Shown here one piece after another: positions 7,966-16,872 of a DNA stretch of 64,000 nucleotides. The position numbers were made by a program, and so were the translations under genes. The notes under the pieces are model-generated. The model saw only the letters and a program-made list of their open reading frames with translations, was not told the origin of the DNA and did no database searches. Position 1 is the first letter of the stretch. Each line of letters starts with the position of its first letter. The stretch spans positions 3,286,001-3,350,000 of the forward strand of contig NZ_CP011340.1 in assembly GCF_001278075.1 (NCBI RefSeq), written 5' to 3'. Source of the stretch: Streptomyces pristinaespiralis. Lineage in GTDB: Bacteria > Actinomycetota > Actinomycetes > Streptomycetales > Streptomycetaceae.

Positions 7966-9063
7966 CTACGCGCCGGTTGCGTACTCCTCGTCCGGCGGCG
8001 GGGTGGTGCTCAGTCCCAGGGCGTCCCGGGCGGCGATCCGCGTCTCGGTGGTCAGCGCCCACTCCGCGGCCGTCACGTGCGCCCAGAAGGCGTCCTCGTC
8101 CGCCGCCTTCGCGGCCACGGCCCATGCCTTGCCGGACGCCTCGAACTGTTTCGCCCTCGCCGTCAGCGAAGGTGACGCACCCTCCGGCCAGGAGCGGCCG
8201 CGCAGCGCCGTCGCCTGCTCGGCCAGGACGGTCGCCATCTCCTTGGCCCAACTCCGGTACGGCGCGGGGTCGTCGGAGAAATCCGCGTCCGGTTCCTCGT
8301 ACGCCGCGCTCTCCACGGCGTGCTCGGCGTTGATGTAGGAGAGCTGGTCGGGGTCGTGGGTCCCGGGGCCCACACGGAGCGACCGGGTCAGCCCGTCCCC
8401 GGTGAGCGCGCAGGTGACCGCGCGGTCGCCGCGCGCCCAGCCCTGTCTGGTCGGAAGGTAGTAGTACATCTCCACGTCGTCCGGGAACGCCCAGGAGTCC
8501 GGGACGTAGGCGTCGTTGAGATCGAGGCAGCGATCCTCCGCGAACGTCTCCCCCGCCGGGCTGCCGGGCGCCGGGTCGGACCGCTTGAACCGGTAGGTCC
8601 CGGTCACCTCGGCGTCGTGCCGCTCGTCGCAGGGGACGATGTCGACGTTCACGACCTCCCGCTCCAGGTCTCCCCCCGGCACGTCGAAGCACTCGCCCTT
8701 GCGCAGGTTCTGGGTGCTCTTGGAGCGGGAGGCACCCTCGACGCCGTCGCGGAACCCGTTCCAGGCATCGCCCGCCGCGCCCGTCACCACCATGAGCAGG
8801 ACGAGCAGTGTGCTGATCGACGACAGGACGATGCCGGCGATCGCCATTCCCTTGCCGCGGCCGCCCTTGCGGCTGATCTGCCCGAGGGCGACGGCGCCGA
8901 GGACGAGTCCGAGCGGCGGCAGACAGCAGACGACGCCGACGACCAGCGAGGTGATGGCGAGGCCGTTCACGGACTCCGGCCGCGGGGGCGGCGGGTACGG
9001 CGACGGCGGCCGGTACGACGGGTGTTGCGGGTAGGGCGGCCCGCTCTGTGCGGATGGGTCCAC
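7966..9063 (-). CDS. DUF4190/septum-formation family membrane protein
   Basis: The 365-residue product starts with a Pro/Tyr-rich cytoplasmic stretch, then two close hydrophobic segments (about 35-60 and 75-98: LAITSLVVGVVCCLPP and IAGIVLSSISTLLVLLM) typical of DUF4190. An extracytoplasmic domain of the septum-formation family follows, starting near KGECFDVPGG and containing VDIVPCDERHDAEVTGTY with conserved Cys. Members are thought to work in the cell envelope, but no biochemical role is established. GTG at 9063 follows GAGGAG with 10-nt spacing; upstream starts would add an Arg/Cys-rich stretch unlike the family. It is monocistronic by appearance. Confidence 0.85.
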   Translation of the reverse strand: MDPSAQSGPPYPQHPSYRPPSPYPPPPRPESVNGLAITSLVVGVVCCLPPLGLVLGAVALGQISRKGGRGKGMAIAGIVLSSISTLLVLLMVVTGAAGDAWNGFRDGVEGASRSKSTQNLRKGECFDVPGGDLEREVVNVDIVPCDERHDAEVTGTYRFKRSDPAPGSPAGETFAEDRCLDLNDAYVPDSWAFPDDVEMYYYLPTRQGWARGDRAVTCALTGDGLTRSLRVGPGTHDPDQLSYINAEHAVESAAYEEPDADFSDDPAPYRSWAKEMATVLAEQATALRGRSWPEGASPSLTARAKQFEASGKAWAVAAKAADEDAFWAHVTAAEWALTTETRIAARDALGLSTTPPPDEEYATGA

Positions 9064-9182
9064 GGTGCGGGTGCTCCTCGTCGGTCCGGTGTTCGCGCAC
9101 ACCGATGTGAACAGGCGCGCGAATGATACGACGCGGCACCGACGGCACCGACGGCATCGCGAGCGGCCGTGACACGGCGGAA

Positions 9183-9208
9183 GGGGCGGTCGCTCACGCG
9201 ACCGCCCC
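9183..9208 (-). terminator. Hairpin between subtilisin and membrane-protein genes
   Basis: GGGGCGGTCGC and GCGACCGCCCC form a perfect 11-bp stem with a TCAC loop, 67 nt beyond the stop of the protease gene on the minus strand. A 16-bp repeat (TCATGGCCTCGACGGG) occurs between it and the stop. Confidence 0.8.
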
Positions 9209-9274
9209 TCCACCGCTCGGCCTGTCATCGGCTCATGGCCTCGACGGGTTCATGGCCTCGACGGGCTCACTCAC

Positions 9275-10855
9275 TCAGAACTGGAGCGCCCAGGAGTCGA
9301 TCTTCCCGGTGTCGTACGACGCGTTGTCGCTGACCCGCAGCTTCCAGGTGCCGTTGGCCGCTTCGGACGACGCGTTCACCGTGTAGGTGGTGATCACGTT
9401 GTCCAGGCTGCCGCCGGACCCGTACGCCTTGAGGTTGTACACGGAACCGTCGGGAGCGACCAGGTCGATCCGCAGGTCACCGATGTACGTGTGCTTGATG
9501 TCGACCGGCACGCGGAGGCTGGTCGGCGCGTTGCCGGCGACTCCGCTGACGGTGATCGGCGACTCGACGGTGGAGCGGTCGCTGATCGTGTAGTCCGTGA
9601 GGTTCTCGAACCGGTCGCCGGTGGGCGGCTCGGTGGTGCCTCCGTCGCCGACGTACAGGAGACGGTTCGGCGAGCCGGTGCCCGGGCTGGTCACGACACC
9701 GCTGGTGGCGGCGGTGGTCAGGGCCGTGGAGACCTGAGCCGGGGTCGCGGTCTTGTTCTGCGCCAGGTACAGCGCCGCCGCGCCGGCGACGTGCGGGGTG
9801 GCCATCGAGGTGCCGGAGATGGTGTTCGTCGCCGTGTCACCGGTGTTCCACGCCGACTTGATCGACGAGCCGGGGGCGAAGATGTCCAGCACGCTGCCGT
9901 AGTTGGAGAAGCTGGAGCGGGCGTCGGAGCTGGTGGTGGAGCCGACGGTGATGGCCTCCGCGACGCGCGCGGGCGAGTAGTTGGAGGCGTTGGAACCGTC
10001 GTTGCCCGCCGCCACCGCGTAAGTGACGCCGGAGGCGATGGAGTTGCGCACGGCGGTGTCGAGGGCCGTGTCGATGCCGCCGCCGAGGCTCATGTTGGCG
10101 ACAGCCGGCTTGACGGCGTTCTGCGTCACCCAGTCGATACCGGCGACGACCTGAGCGGTGGTGCCGGAGCCGGAGTTGTTGAGCACGCGGACGCCGACGA
10201 TCTTGGCCTTCTTGGCCACACCGTAGGAGGATCCCGCGACGGTACCGGCGACGTGGGTGCCGTGGCCGTTGCCGTCCTGCGCCGTGTTGTCGTTGTCGAT
10301 GGCGTCGTAGCCGTTGAAGGCACGGCCACCGAAGTCGCTGTGGGAGATGCGCACACCGGTGTCGATGATGTACGCGGTGACCCCCTCACCGGCGGTGTCG
10401 GGGTAGGTGTAGTTCTGGTTCAGCGGCAGCGCCTTCTGGTCGATCCGGTCGAGACCCCAGGACGGCGGGCTCGGCTGGGTGCCAGAGATCTTGAAGACAC
10501 GGTTCTGCACGACGGACTCGACGGCCGGGTCCGCGGCGAACTTCTTCGCCTGCGCCTCGGAGACCTTGACGGCGTAACCGTTCAGAGCGGCGTTGTACGT
10601 CTTCTCGATCTTCGCGCCGTACTTCGCGGCGAGGCGCTTGCCCGCCCTGGAACCGGCGTCGCCCGCGGACTCCTCGAGGGTGACGATGTAGCTGCCTTCG
10701 ATGGCTCCGGGCGCGCCCGCGTTCTCGATGACGCCCGTGGGCGCCGGCAGGGCGGCGGAGGCCGGAAGGGCGTAGACCGTGCCGAGTGCGAGCGCGGCGA
10801 CGGATATGGCGCTGGCCGCGGCGAGTCTTCGCCGCGAGTCACGCATCACAGACAT
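9275..10855 (-). CDS. Secreted subtilisin-like serine protease with inhibitor-I9 propeptide and P domain
   Basis: The 526-residue preproprotein has a signal peptide (to about residue 34, LPASA), an I9-type propeptide (about 45-125, GSYIVTLEES), an S8 catalytic domain (about 150-390) and a C-terminal P/proprotein convertase domain (about 425-526). The catalytic triad is visible as Asp in YIIDTGVRI, His in NGHGTHVAGT and Ser in SGTSMATPHV. The P domain is common in actinobacterial secreted subtilases and stabilises the fold. ATG at 10855 has AGGAGG 9 nt upstream; the longer frame extending to 11035 overlaps the divergent gene's promoter and is rejected. A terminator hairpin follows. Confidence 0.95.
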   Translation of the reverse strand: MSVMRDSRRRLAAASAISVAALALGTVYALPASAALPAPTGVIENAGAPGAIEGSYIVTLEESAGDAGSRAGKRLAAKYGAKIEKTYNAALNGYAVKVSEAQAKKFAADPAVESVVQNRVFKISGTQPSPPSWGLDRIDQKALPLNQNYTYPDTAGEGVTAYIIDTGVRISHSDFGGRAFNGYDAIDNDNTAQDGNGHGTHVAGTVAGSSYGVAKKAKIVGVRVLNNSGSGTTAQVVAGIDWVTQNAVKPAVANMSLGGGIDTALDTAVRNSIASGVTYAVAAGNDGSNASNYSPARVAEAITVGSTTSSDARSSFSNYGSVLDIFAPGSSIKSAWNTGDTATNTISGTSMATPHVAGAAALYLAQNKTATPAQVSTALTTAATSGVVTSPGTGSPNRLLYVGDGGTTEPPTGDRFENLTDYTISDRSTVESPITVSGVAGNAPTSLRVPVDIKHTYIGDLRIDLVAPDGSVYNLKAYGSGGSLDNVITTYTVNASSEAANGTWKLRVSDNASYDTGKIDSWALQF

Positions 10856-11046
10856 GTGAGGGGTCCTCCTCATTGGTGGTGCGTTGCTGTGGGGGATTGC
10901 GACAGGAGCATGCCAACGACGCGGCCCCAAATCCGCGTCATGTGCGTACGCCTGCCGAGCGAAAGATTGACCGATCCATAGGAATCCCACAAGAGGCCCG
11001 ACCGCCAGGTAACAAGCGCGCCACACAACTGCCATGCTGGCGAACC

Positions 11047-12144
11047 ATGACGACGTACCGCTGCCCCGACTGCGGAACCAGTTCGCCGGTCGATTCTGCC
11101 ACCTGGTGCTGTCCGGACTGCCACGGACCCTGGGACCTCGACTTCCGGGCCGCGCCGGTCCCCCTCACCGAGCTGCCGGGGCGGGTGAATTCACTGTGGC
11201 GTTACGCGGAGGCGCTGCCGCTCACCGATCCCGTCACCTCCCTCGGGGAGGGCCGCACCCCGCTCGTCCCGCTCACCGGGACCGTCAGCGTGAAGCTCGA
11301 CTTCCTCACGCCGACACTGTCCTTCAAGGACCGCGGCGCCGTGATGCTGGCCGAACTCGCCCGGCGCCTGCCGGGACCGCCGCGCCGCGTGATCGCCGAC
11401 AGCAGCGGCAACGCGGGGACGGCGGTGGCCGCGTACTGCGCGCGGGCCGGACTGGACTGCACGGTCTTCGTCCCCGAGGCGACCTCCGCGAAGAAGGTCG
11501 AGCAGATCCGGGCCCACGGCGCGCGGCTGGAACTCGTCCCCGGCGACCGGGAGGCCACCGCGGAGGCGGCTCGCGCCGCGGCCGGCGGCGAAGGGGTCTT
11601 CTACGCGAGCCACGTGTACAACCCCTTCTTTCTGCACGGCACCAAGACCTACGTGTACGAGCTCTGGGAGGACCTCGGCGGCCGGCTGCCGGAGGCGATC
11701 GTCGTCCCGGTCGGCAACGGCACGCTGCTGCTCGGCGCGGCCCAGGCACTGACCGAGCTCCACGAGCACGGCCTGATCGAATCCCGTCCCGCCCTGATCG
11801 CCGTCCAGGCCGAGGCCGTCTCGCCTCTGGCCGCGGCGTTCCACGCTGGCGCCGACGACCTGCTCGGCCGCTCCCCCGCCCGCCCGACGCTCGCCGAGGG
11901 CATCGCCATCCCGAACCCGCCGCGGGCACGGCAGATCCTGCGGGCGGTACGGGAGTGGGGCGGAACGTTCCTGACGGTCACGGAGGACGAGATCCGGCAG
12001 GCCCGACGCGACCTCGCGGGGCGGGGCCTGTTCGTCGAGTCGACGGGCGTCGCGTGCTGGGCGGCGGCCGGCGGCTGGACCGACCGCACGGCCGTGGTGC
12101 CGCTGTGCGGGGCGGGGCTGAAGACGGGGGCGGCCGAAACATAG
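11047..12144 (+). CDS. Threonine synthase-like PLP-dependent enzyme
   Basis: The 365-residue protein begins with a small zinc ribbon (CPDCG near residue 6 and CCPDCHGP near 23) followed by a fold-type II PLP domain. The lysine that should bind PLP lies in LSFKDRGA, the phosphate-binding loop is SSGNAGTA, and the second Gly-rich loop is VPVGNGTLL. This layout is that of threonine synthase (thrC-type), which turns O-phosphohomoserine into threonine, but other members act on related substrates. No other threonine genes are adjacent, so the role is tentative. It is divergent from the protease gene; the 191-bp gap holds a small inverted repeat (GACGCGG/CCGCGTC, 10917-10938). Confidence 0.85.
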   Translation: MTTYRCPDCGTSSPVDSATWCCPDCHGPWDLDFRAAPVPLTELPGRVNSLWRYAEALPLTDPVTSLGEGRTPLVPLTGTVSVKLDFLTPTLSFKDRGAVMLAELARRLPGPPRRVIADSSGNAGTAVAAYCARAGLDCTVFVPEATSAKKVEQIRAHGARLELVPGDREATAEAARAAAGGEGVFYASHVYNPFFLHGTKTYVYELWEDLGGRLPEAIVVPVGNGTLLLGAAQALTELHEHGLIESRPALIAVQAEAVSPLAAAFHAGADDLLGRSPARPTLAEGIAIPNPPRARQILRAVREWGGTFLTVTEDEIRQARRDLAGRGLFVESTGVACWAAAGGWTDRTAVVPLCGAGLKTGAAET

Positions 12145-12230
12145 GCGTTCCGCGACCGGTTGACATCGAGCGCGCTCCAAGTGGTGCAATCCAGGCGCTG
12201 GAGCGACACACGACCGGACCGGGGGACCAC

Positions 12231-12957
12231 ATGGACGAGAACACCACGCAGGGCGGCGCACCGGCCACCCACGTCACGCATCACCGGCGGCGGCAGCGGG
12301 ATCGGCGCCGCGGCGGCCCGCCTGCTCCTCGACCGGGGGCACCGCGTGGCCGTCACCGGGCGGAACCCTGAGCGGCTGCGGCGGTTCGCCGACGAACTGG
12401 GCTCGCCCGGGGGACTGCTCCTGCTGCCGGGCGACGCGTCCGACCACGAGTCGGTCCAGGCCGCCGTCGACGCGACCGTCGAGACGTTCGGCCGGCTCGA
12501 CGCCGTCGTGGCGAACGCGGGCTTCGCCACGCACGACACCCTCGCGGACGGTGATCCGGAGGGATGGCGGGAAATGGTGCTCACCAACGTCCTCGGACCG
12601 GCGCTTCTGATCCGGGCCTCGCTGCCCGCGCTGAAGGAGACACGCGGCCGGATCGTTTTGATCGGCAGCGTGGCCGGCTTCCAGAACACCCCGGGCAACA
12701 TCTACGGCGCCACGAAGTGGGCCGTCACCGGCCTCGCGGAGAACACCCGCCGGATGGTGACGGCCGACGGTGTGGGCGTCACCCTCGTCGCGCCCGGCCG
12801 TGTCGAGACCCCGTTCTGGGACGGTCTCGGCGCCCTCCCCGAAGGGCATCTGCTGACGGCCGGCCAGATCGCGGACTCCATCGTGTGGGCGATCGGGCAG
12901 CCGGAGGGCGTCGACATCAACACCGTGATCATCCGCCCCGTCGGCCAACCGGTCTGA
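12231..12957 (+). pseudogene. Short-chain dehydrogenase/reductase with an apparent N-terminal frameshift
   Basis: The body is a clear SDR: the NAD(P)-binding motif ITGGGSGIG, NAG (VVANAGFA), the catalytic Ser near VLIGSVAG and the YGATK motif (Tyr and Lys), about 230 residues. The natural start appears to be ATG at 12231 after GGGGGACC, giving MDENTTQGGAPATHV, but this frame leaves the SDR frame near 12276. Two missing bases between HV and ITGGG would restore a normal beta-strand such as VTLITGGG. The only unbroken frame instead begins at 12160 with an Arg-rich, unlikely leader. Either the gene is disrupted or the sequence has an error there. Its 86-bp upstream gap contains TTGACA at 12158. 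Confidence 0.7.
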
Positions 12958-13046
12958 CCCACCGGCCTCCGGGCCGGCCGCTGGTCGTCGAGCGGCCGGC
13001 CCCGCGTCCGGCGCTACGATCGGCCGGTCGGCGAAGGGGGCAGGAA

Positions 13047-13526
13047 GTGCGCGACATCTCACGGCGGGCCGTGCTGGTCCTGGCGGTGGGGGCGGCCGCC
13101 TCCGCCTGCTCAGGACCGGACCCGCGGGACGGAGTGGACGAGGGACCGCTGCGTACGGAGACGGAGCCGCTGGAGAAGACCTTCGTGCTCCTCGGGCCGT
13201 TGAGCGACGCGCACTGGCTCGGCTACGACCGGGTGAAGAACAACGAAGGCAGGTCGGTGCCCGGCCCGTCCGACATCCGGCTCGTCGGCTTCGCCCGGCT
13301 CGCGGACGGCAAGGCGGCCGAGCTGACGTCGGTCACGGAGCGCGGGTTCGGGCCGGTGCCGCTCGGTGAACTGCCGGAGCGGCTGGCCGCGTTCGCGCCG
13401 GAGGACGCGCAGTGGCAGCACAGCGACGCCTTCGACGACGAGATGACCGGTGGCACGTACTCGGGCCGTTTCCTGCTGTCGGCGGCGACGGGGACGGTCT
13501 GTTTCGACGCGCTGAACGTGCCGTAG
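13047..13526 (+). CDS. Putative lipoprotein
   Basis: The 159-residue product opens with a short basic, hydrophobic signal (RDISRRAVLVLAVG) ending in the lipobox AASAC, so Cys at about residue 20 should be lipidated. No recognised domain is visible in the mature part, which is rich in charged residues and includes DAHWLGYDRVKNNEGR. GTG at 13047 is preceded by GGGGGCAGGAA. It is the last gene before the convergent helicase gene. It probably sits on the outer face of the membrane; function is unknown. Confidence 0.75.
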   Translation: MRDISRRAVLVLAVGAAASACSGPDPRDGVDEGPLRTETEPLEKTFVLLGPLSDAHWLGYDRVKNNEGRSVPGPSDIRLVGFARLADGKAAELTSVTERGFGPVPLGELPERLAAFAPEDAQWQHSDAFDDEMTGGTYSGRFLLSAATGTVCFDALNVP

Positions 13527-13596
13527 GGGGCCGGGCGTTCCGGGGGGAGTGGTGCGGCGGGGCCGGGGCCGTTGCCGTGCTGTCGCCGTGCGCCGG

Positions 13597-16020
13597 TCAG
13601 TCCGAGGGCTTCGCCAGCGGAACGCCCGCCGGCTCGGCGTCGGACGGTGAATCTGCCGCAGTCGTCCGCTCGGCCTCCCCTGCCTGCTCGGCGTCGCCCG
13701 CCCGCTCAGCCTCCCCTGCCTGCTCGGCGTCCCCCGCCTGCTCGGCGTCACCCGCAGGCTCGGCCTTCCCTGCCCGCTCGGCGTCACCCACGGCCTCGGC
13801 GTCACCCGCCTTCTCGGCCTCAGTCGGCGGCAGGCCCGCGAGGCGGCGCTGTTCGTCCTCCACGATCCGGCGTGCCAGCGAGCCGACCGAGATGTCGACC
13901 GCGTCGGGCGTGGCCTCCGCGACGTCGCTGCGGCGGGCATAGGCGTCGAAAAGGCGGGACTTGCTCTCCAGGATGTCGAGCATCCGCTGGTCGACGCTGT
14001 TCGTGGCGAGCAGCCGGTGGACCTGTACGGCGCGGACCTGGCCCATCCGGTGGGCACGGGCTACCGCCTGATGCTCCATCGTCGGTTTGACCTGCGGTTC
14101 GCAGATGATGACCACCGAGGCCGCCTGGAGGTTGAGCCCCACGCCACCGGCCTCGATCTGTGCGAGCAGCACCGCGTGGCCGGGTGCGGCCGTGAACTCG
14201 TCCACGAGCTGCTGGCGGCGGGCTGCGGGCACGCTCCCCGAGACGGGGCCGAACACGCCCTCGTCCAGGGCCTCCCCGACCGCGGCCAGCACATCGCGGA
14301 AGTACGAGAAGACCACCACTTTGAGCCCGTTGGCCGCCGCGTCGTCCACCAGCTCGCGCAGCCGCTCCAGCTTGGCCGACTTCTCGGGACGCGCGTACGC
14401 GGCCCTGCGCATCGCCATGAAGTTGCCGCTCGCCACGGCCTCCCGGTACGCCTCCGCGTCCGCCGCGCTGAACTCCTCCCACTCCTCCACCTGGAGCAGC
14501 GAGGGCAGTTCGGTGAGCACGTCCTGCTGGTTGCGGCGCAGGTAGGCCGGGGCGACCGCGCGACGGAAGGCCTGGGAGCCGGCGACCGCGTCGCTGCCCT
14601 GGATCTGCGGCAGCAGCGCCGGCTGGAGATGGCGGACGAGGTTGCGGAACTCCTCGACCCGGTTCTCCATCGGCGTGCCGGTGAGGAACAGGACCCGCTC
14701 GCACCGCCCCGCCCAGCGGGCTACGGCCTTCGACCTGCGGGCGTCCGGGTTCTTCACGTAGTGGGCCTCGTCGACGACGAGCATGCCGGGCGTCGTGCCG
14801 TCGGGTACGGCCAGGCCGTGCAGGGCGTCGAAGGTCGTGACGGCGATGCCGCCCCGGTCCTGCCAGTCGGCGTACGCGTCCGCACGGTCCGGCCCGTGCA
14901 CCGGCACGGGCCGCAGCGTGCTGCGCGACCTGATCTCACGCGTCCAGTTGATGAGGACGCTCGCCGGGCACACCACCACGAAGTGCGTGTGCCCTTCGGC
15001 GGCGAGGTGGGCGAGCGCGGCGACGGCCTGGACGGTCTTGCCGAGTCCCATCTCGTCGCCCAGGATCACCCGCCGCTGGGCGAGCGCGAAGCGGGCGCCG
15101 AAGGCCTGGTAGCCGCGGAGCGACACCCGGCGGTGGGTGTCGTCGAGCTGCTGCCCGCGGACCCGTTCCGCGAGTTCCGCGGGCAGGAAGCCCTCCGCGG
15201 TCTCCGGGTCGGGACCCCGTCCGGAGACCTCGGCGAGCAGGCTGTAGTACTCCGCCGACCGGAGCTCGAAGTCGACCCAGGCGGCGGCTTCCGAGGCGGG
15301 GGAACGCAGCAGGTCGACGGACGCCTGCCCGAGCAGCAACGGCAGTTCGGCGTCCGCCGCTTCCGCGGTCACCTCGCGGATCCGCGCGAGCGCCGTCAGG
15401 GCCCGCTCCCGCCCGTCCCGGCCGGTGAGCATCATGCGCAGCCGCCCGCCGGCGGGCCGAGCCGCCGCCAGCGGCTCGGTGAGTTGCTTCTCCAGCCGCT
15501 CCGCGGCGTCCAGGGCACGCCGCAGTTCCGGCCCTGCCTCGATCAGCCGGTGCAGGGCGACGACGAGTGCGGTGGTGCGCGGTTCCGGCCGGTCCACGTC
15601 GATCCGGACGGCGACGGTCTCCGCCACGGCCTCCGCGATCTGACCGGCGGCGGCGATGGCCTGGTCGGCGGTCTGCGCGCCGACGCCGGAGACCTGCCGC
15701 AGCTCGTACCGTCCCGCCGCGTGCACCTGACGGACCGTGCCGTATCCGGCCGCTTCGAGGGCCCCGAGCCTCAGCCGTCCCTCGGTGACGTCCTTGAGGC
15801 GGCTCACGGGGATGGACCCGAGTTCCTTGTCCACCAGCTCGGTACGGATGGGGTCGAGCGCCCCGGAGACATCGGCCAGGGCGCGGCGGTGGTCCGAGCG
15901 GACCGCCCGCGCCGCGTCGAGCAGCCGGCCGGCCTCGGAGAGCAGTTCCCTGGCGTCCCGTCCGGCACGGACCACCGGCGTCCCCCGACCTTCACCGCGT
16001 GCTGCCATGACGCCCCTCAT
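13597..16020 (-). CDS. SNF2-family DEAD/DEAH-box helicase with repetitive acidic tail
   Basis: The product of about 807 residues has a long N-terminal region (1-310), a SNF2 ATPase core (about 320-720) and a low-complexity tail. Walker A is GDEMGLGKT, Walker B is VVDEAHYV, motif III is FLTGTPMEN, and the C-terminal helicase lobe has VVVFSYFRDVL and the Arg-finger motif QAVARAHRMGQ. Such proteins are ATP-dependent DNA translocases, often in repair or chromatin-like remodelling. ATG at 16020 follows GGCGGAGG; starts at 16044 and 16008 are also possible. The final about 70 residues are Ala/Glu-rich repeats encoded by tandem 18-bp units. Confidence 0.9.
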   Translation of the reverse strand: MRGVMAARGEGRGTPVVRAGRDARELLSEAGRLLDAARAVRSDHRRALADVSGALDPIRTELVDKELGSIPVSRLKDVTEGRLRLGALEAAGYGTVRQVHAAGRYELRQVSGVGAQTADQAIAAAGQIAEAVAETVAVRIDVDRPEPRTTALVVALHRLIEAGPELRRALDAAERLEKQLTEPLAAARPAGGRLRMMLTGRDGRERALTALARIREVTAEAADAELPLLLGQASVDLLRSPASEAAAWVDFELRSAEYYSLLAEVSGRGPDPETAEGFLPAELAERVRGQQLDDTHRRVSLRGYQAFGARFALAQRRVILGDEMGLGKTVQAVAALAHLAAEGHTHFVVVCPASVLINWTREIRSRSTLRPVPVHGPDRADAYADWQDRGGIAVTTFDALHGLAVPDGTTPGMLVVDEAHYVKNPDARRSKAVARWAGRCERVLFLTGTPMENRVEEFRNLVRHLQPALLPQIQGSDAVAGSQAFRRAVAPAYLRRNQQDVLTELPSLLQVEEWEEFSAADAEAYREAVASGNFMAMRRAAYARPEKSAKLERLRELVDDAAANGLKVVVFSYFRDVLAAVGEALDEGVFGPVSGSVPAARRQQLVDEFTAAPGHAVLLAQIEAGGVGLNLQAASVVIICEPQVKPTMEHQAVARAHRMGQVRAVQVHRLLATNSVDQRMLDILESKSRLFDAYARRSDVAEATPDAVDISVGSLARRIVEDEQRRLAGLPPTEAEKAGDAEAVGDAERAGKAEPAGDAEQAGDAEQAGEAERAGDAEQAGEAERTTAADSPSDAEPAGVPLAKPSD
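13668..13828. repeat. Degenerate 18-bp tandem repeats in the helicase 3' coding region
   Basis: About nine head-to-tail units of roughly TGCTCGGCGTCACCCGCC occur. They encode, on the minus strand, a run of AGDAEQ/AGEAER hexapeptides at the C-terminus of the helicase. All units keep the reading frame, so copy number can vary without disrupting the gene. Confidence 0.85.
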
Positions 16021-16500
16021 GTGCCTCCGCCCCGACGTGCGCACATCCTTCCACGGGCGTGCGACACCGCCGGGGGCGGTCCCCGGGGTGCTCGGGCGGA
16101 CGGTCCCAGCCGTTCAGGAGGGCCCGGGGGCAGCCGGATGGAGCTTGGCGGGCCTTGCGGCGATGTCCCCGTTTCCCGTCACGAGAGCCACGGGTCCGAG
16201 CGGCCGGAAGTCCATCTGCTGTCGCCGCGGTCGCGCGACCGGTGCCACGCCTGCCGTCCGCCACTCACAGTGGCCAAGCGGCCGGCGAGTCGCCGGGGCC
16301 GTAGGCAGCGTCGAGCCCCGGGCAGTCGACTCCACTGCGCGAGACCGCCACGACCGGAACAGCCCTCTTCGCCGCACATCTCGGCAGCGGTTCTCTTCCC
16401 GTCCCGAGACAGCACAGGTCGGAAGGAACGTGACCTCGAAAGACGAGGCTCCTTCCGACCTGCGCATTTGTCAGATCATCGACCTGGCGGTGTCATCCGC
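16021..16500. other. Intergenic region between the helicase gene and the element boundary
   Basis: I see no convincing gene in this stretch; open frames on both strands overlap each other and lack domains. It contains one strong hairpin at 16415-16462. Before the element inserted, this DNA would have lain directly downstream of ychF. Confidence 0.6.
16415..16462 (-). terminator. Strong hairpin, probably the original ychF terminator
   Basis: CAGGTCGGAAGGA and TCCTTCCGACCTG form a perfect 13-bp stem with a 22-nt loop. It lies 39 bp outside the left attachment copy. In the uninterrupted chromosome it would follow the ychF stop codon by about 40 bp, so it is probably the native ychF terminator, now 22 kb away. 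Confidence 0.75.
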
Positions 16501-16517
16501 TAGACGTTGAAGCGGAA
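16501..16517. repeat. Left attachment-site copy (17 bp)
   Basis: TAGACGTTGAAGCGGAA is identical to the copy at 38547-38563. On the minus strand it still reads FRFNV followed by a TAG stop, a relic of the ychF 3' end. Confidence 0.92.
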
Positions 16518-16872
16518 TGTCTGCCAACCAATCCTGACCTGCGACGGAGCCCCGCACAGAGCTCTGACCAGGCATTTTTCCGTTGGCCTGCGTTGGATCC
16601 CGACGGTCGTTTATGGGTGCTCTGCGGACGCTCTGCGGACTGGTCTGCGGCGTCTCTAGGGAGTCGAGGTGCCTGCGCAGCTCCACTGCGGCCTCTTCGT
16701 CGCCGCCCTCGGCCGGAGCCGGCCAGGGGTCCTGCTCGCCATTCGCCACAGCAAGGCTGCTCGCGAATACTCGAGCTATCGACATCGTCCCGTTACTGCG
16801 GCGACCAGGTGGTCTCCGCACCCTACGGCGTACCGGGGTCCCCGAACGGAGGAATGGGCCACGTGCGTCCAG
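16518..16872. other. Left-end non-coding region of the element with candidate integrase arm sites
   Basis: This 355-bp stretch lies between the attachment core and the hsdM stop. It contains CTCTGCGGAC at 16620-16629 and 16631-16640 and a partial copy at 16644-16650. Related words (CTGCGGAC at 38471 and CTGTGCGGAC at 38480) occur near the other end. These could be arm-type integrase or excisionase sites. A minus-strand open frame (16471-16785) crosses the attachment core but has no recognisable domain, and I do not call it. Confidence 0.5.

Noticed and set aside
16471..16821. Minus-strand open frame crossing the left attachment core
   Set aside because: No recognised domain, composition unlike a folded protein, and it ends by chance just outside the core. 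Left as non-coding.
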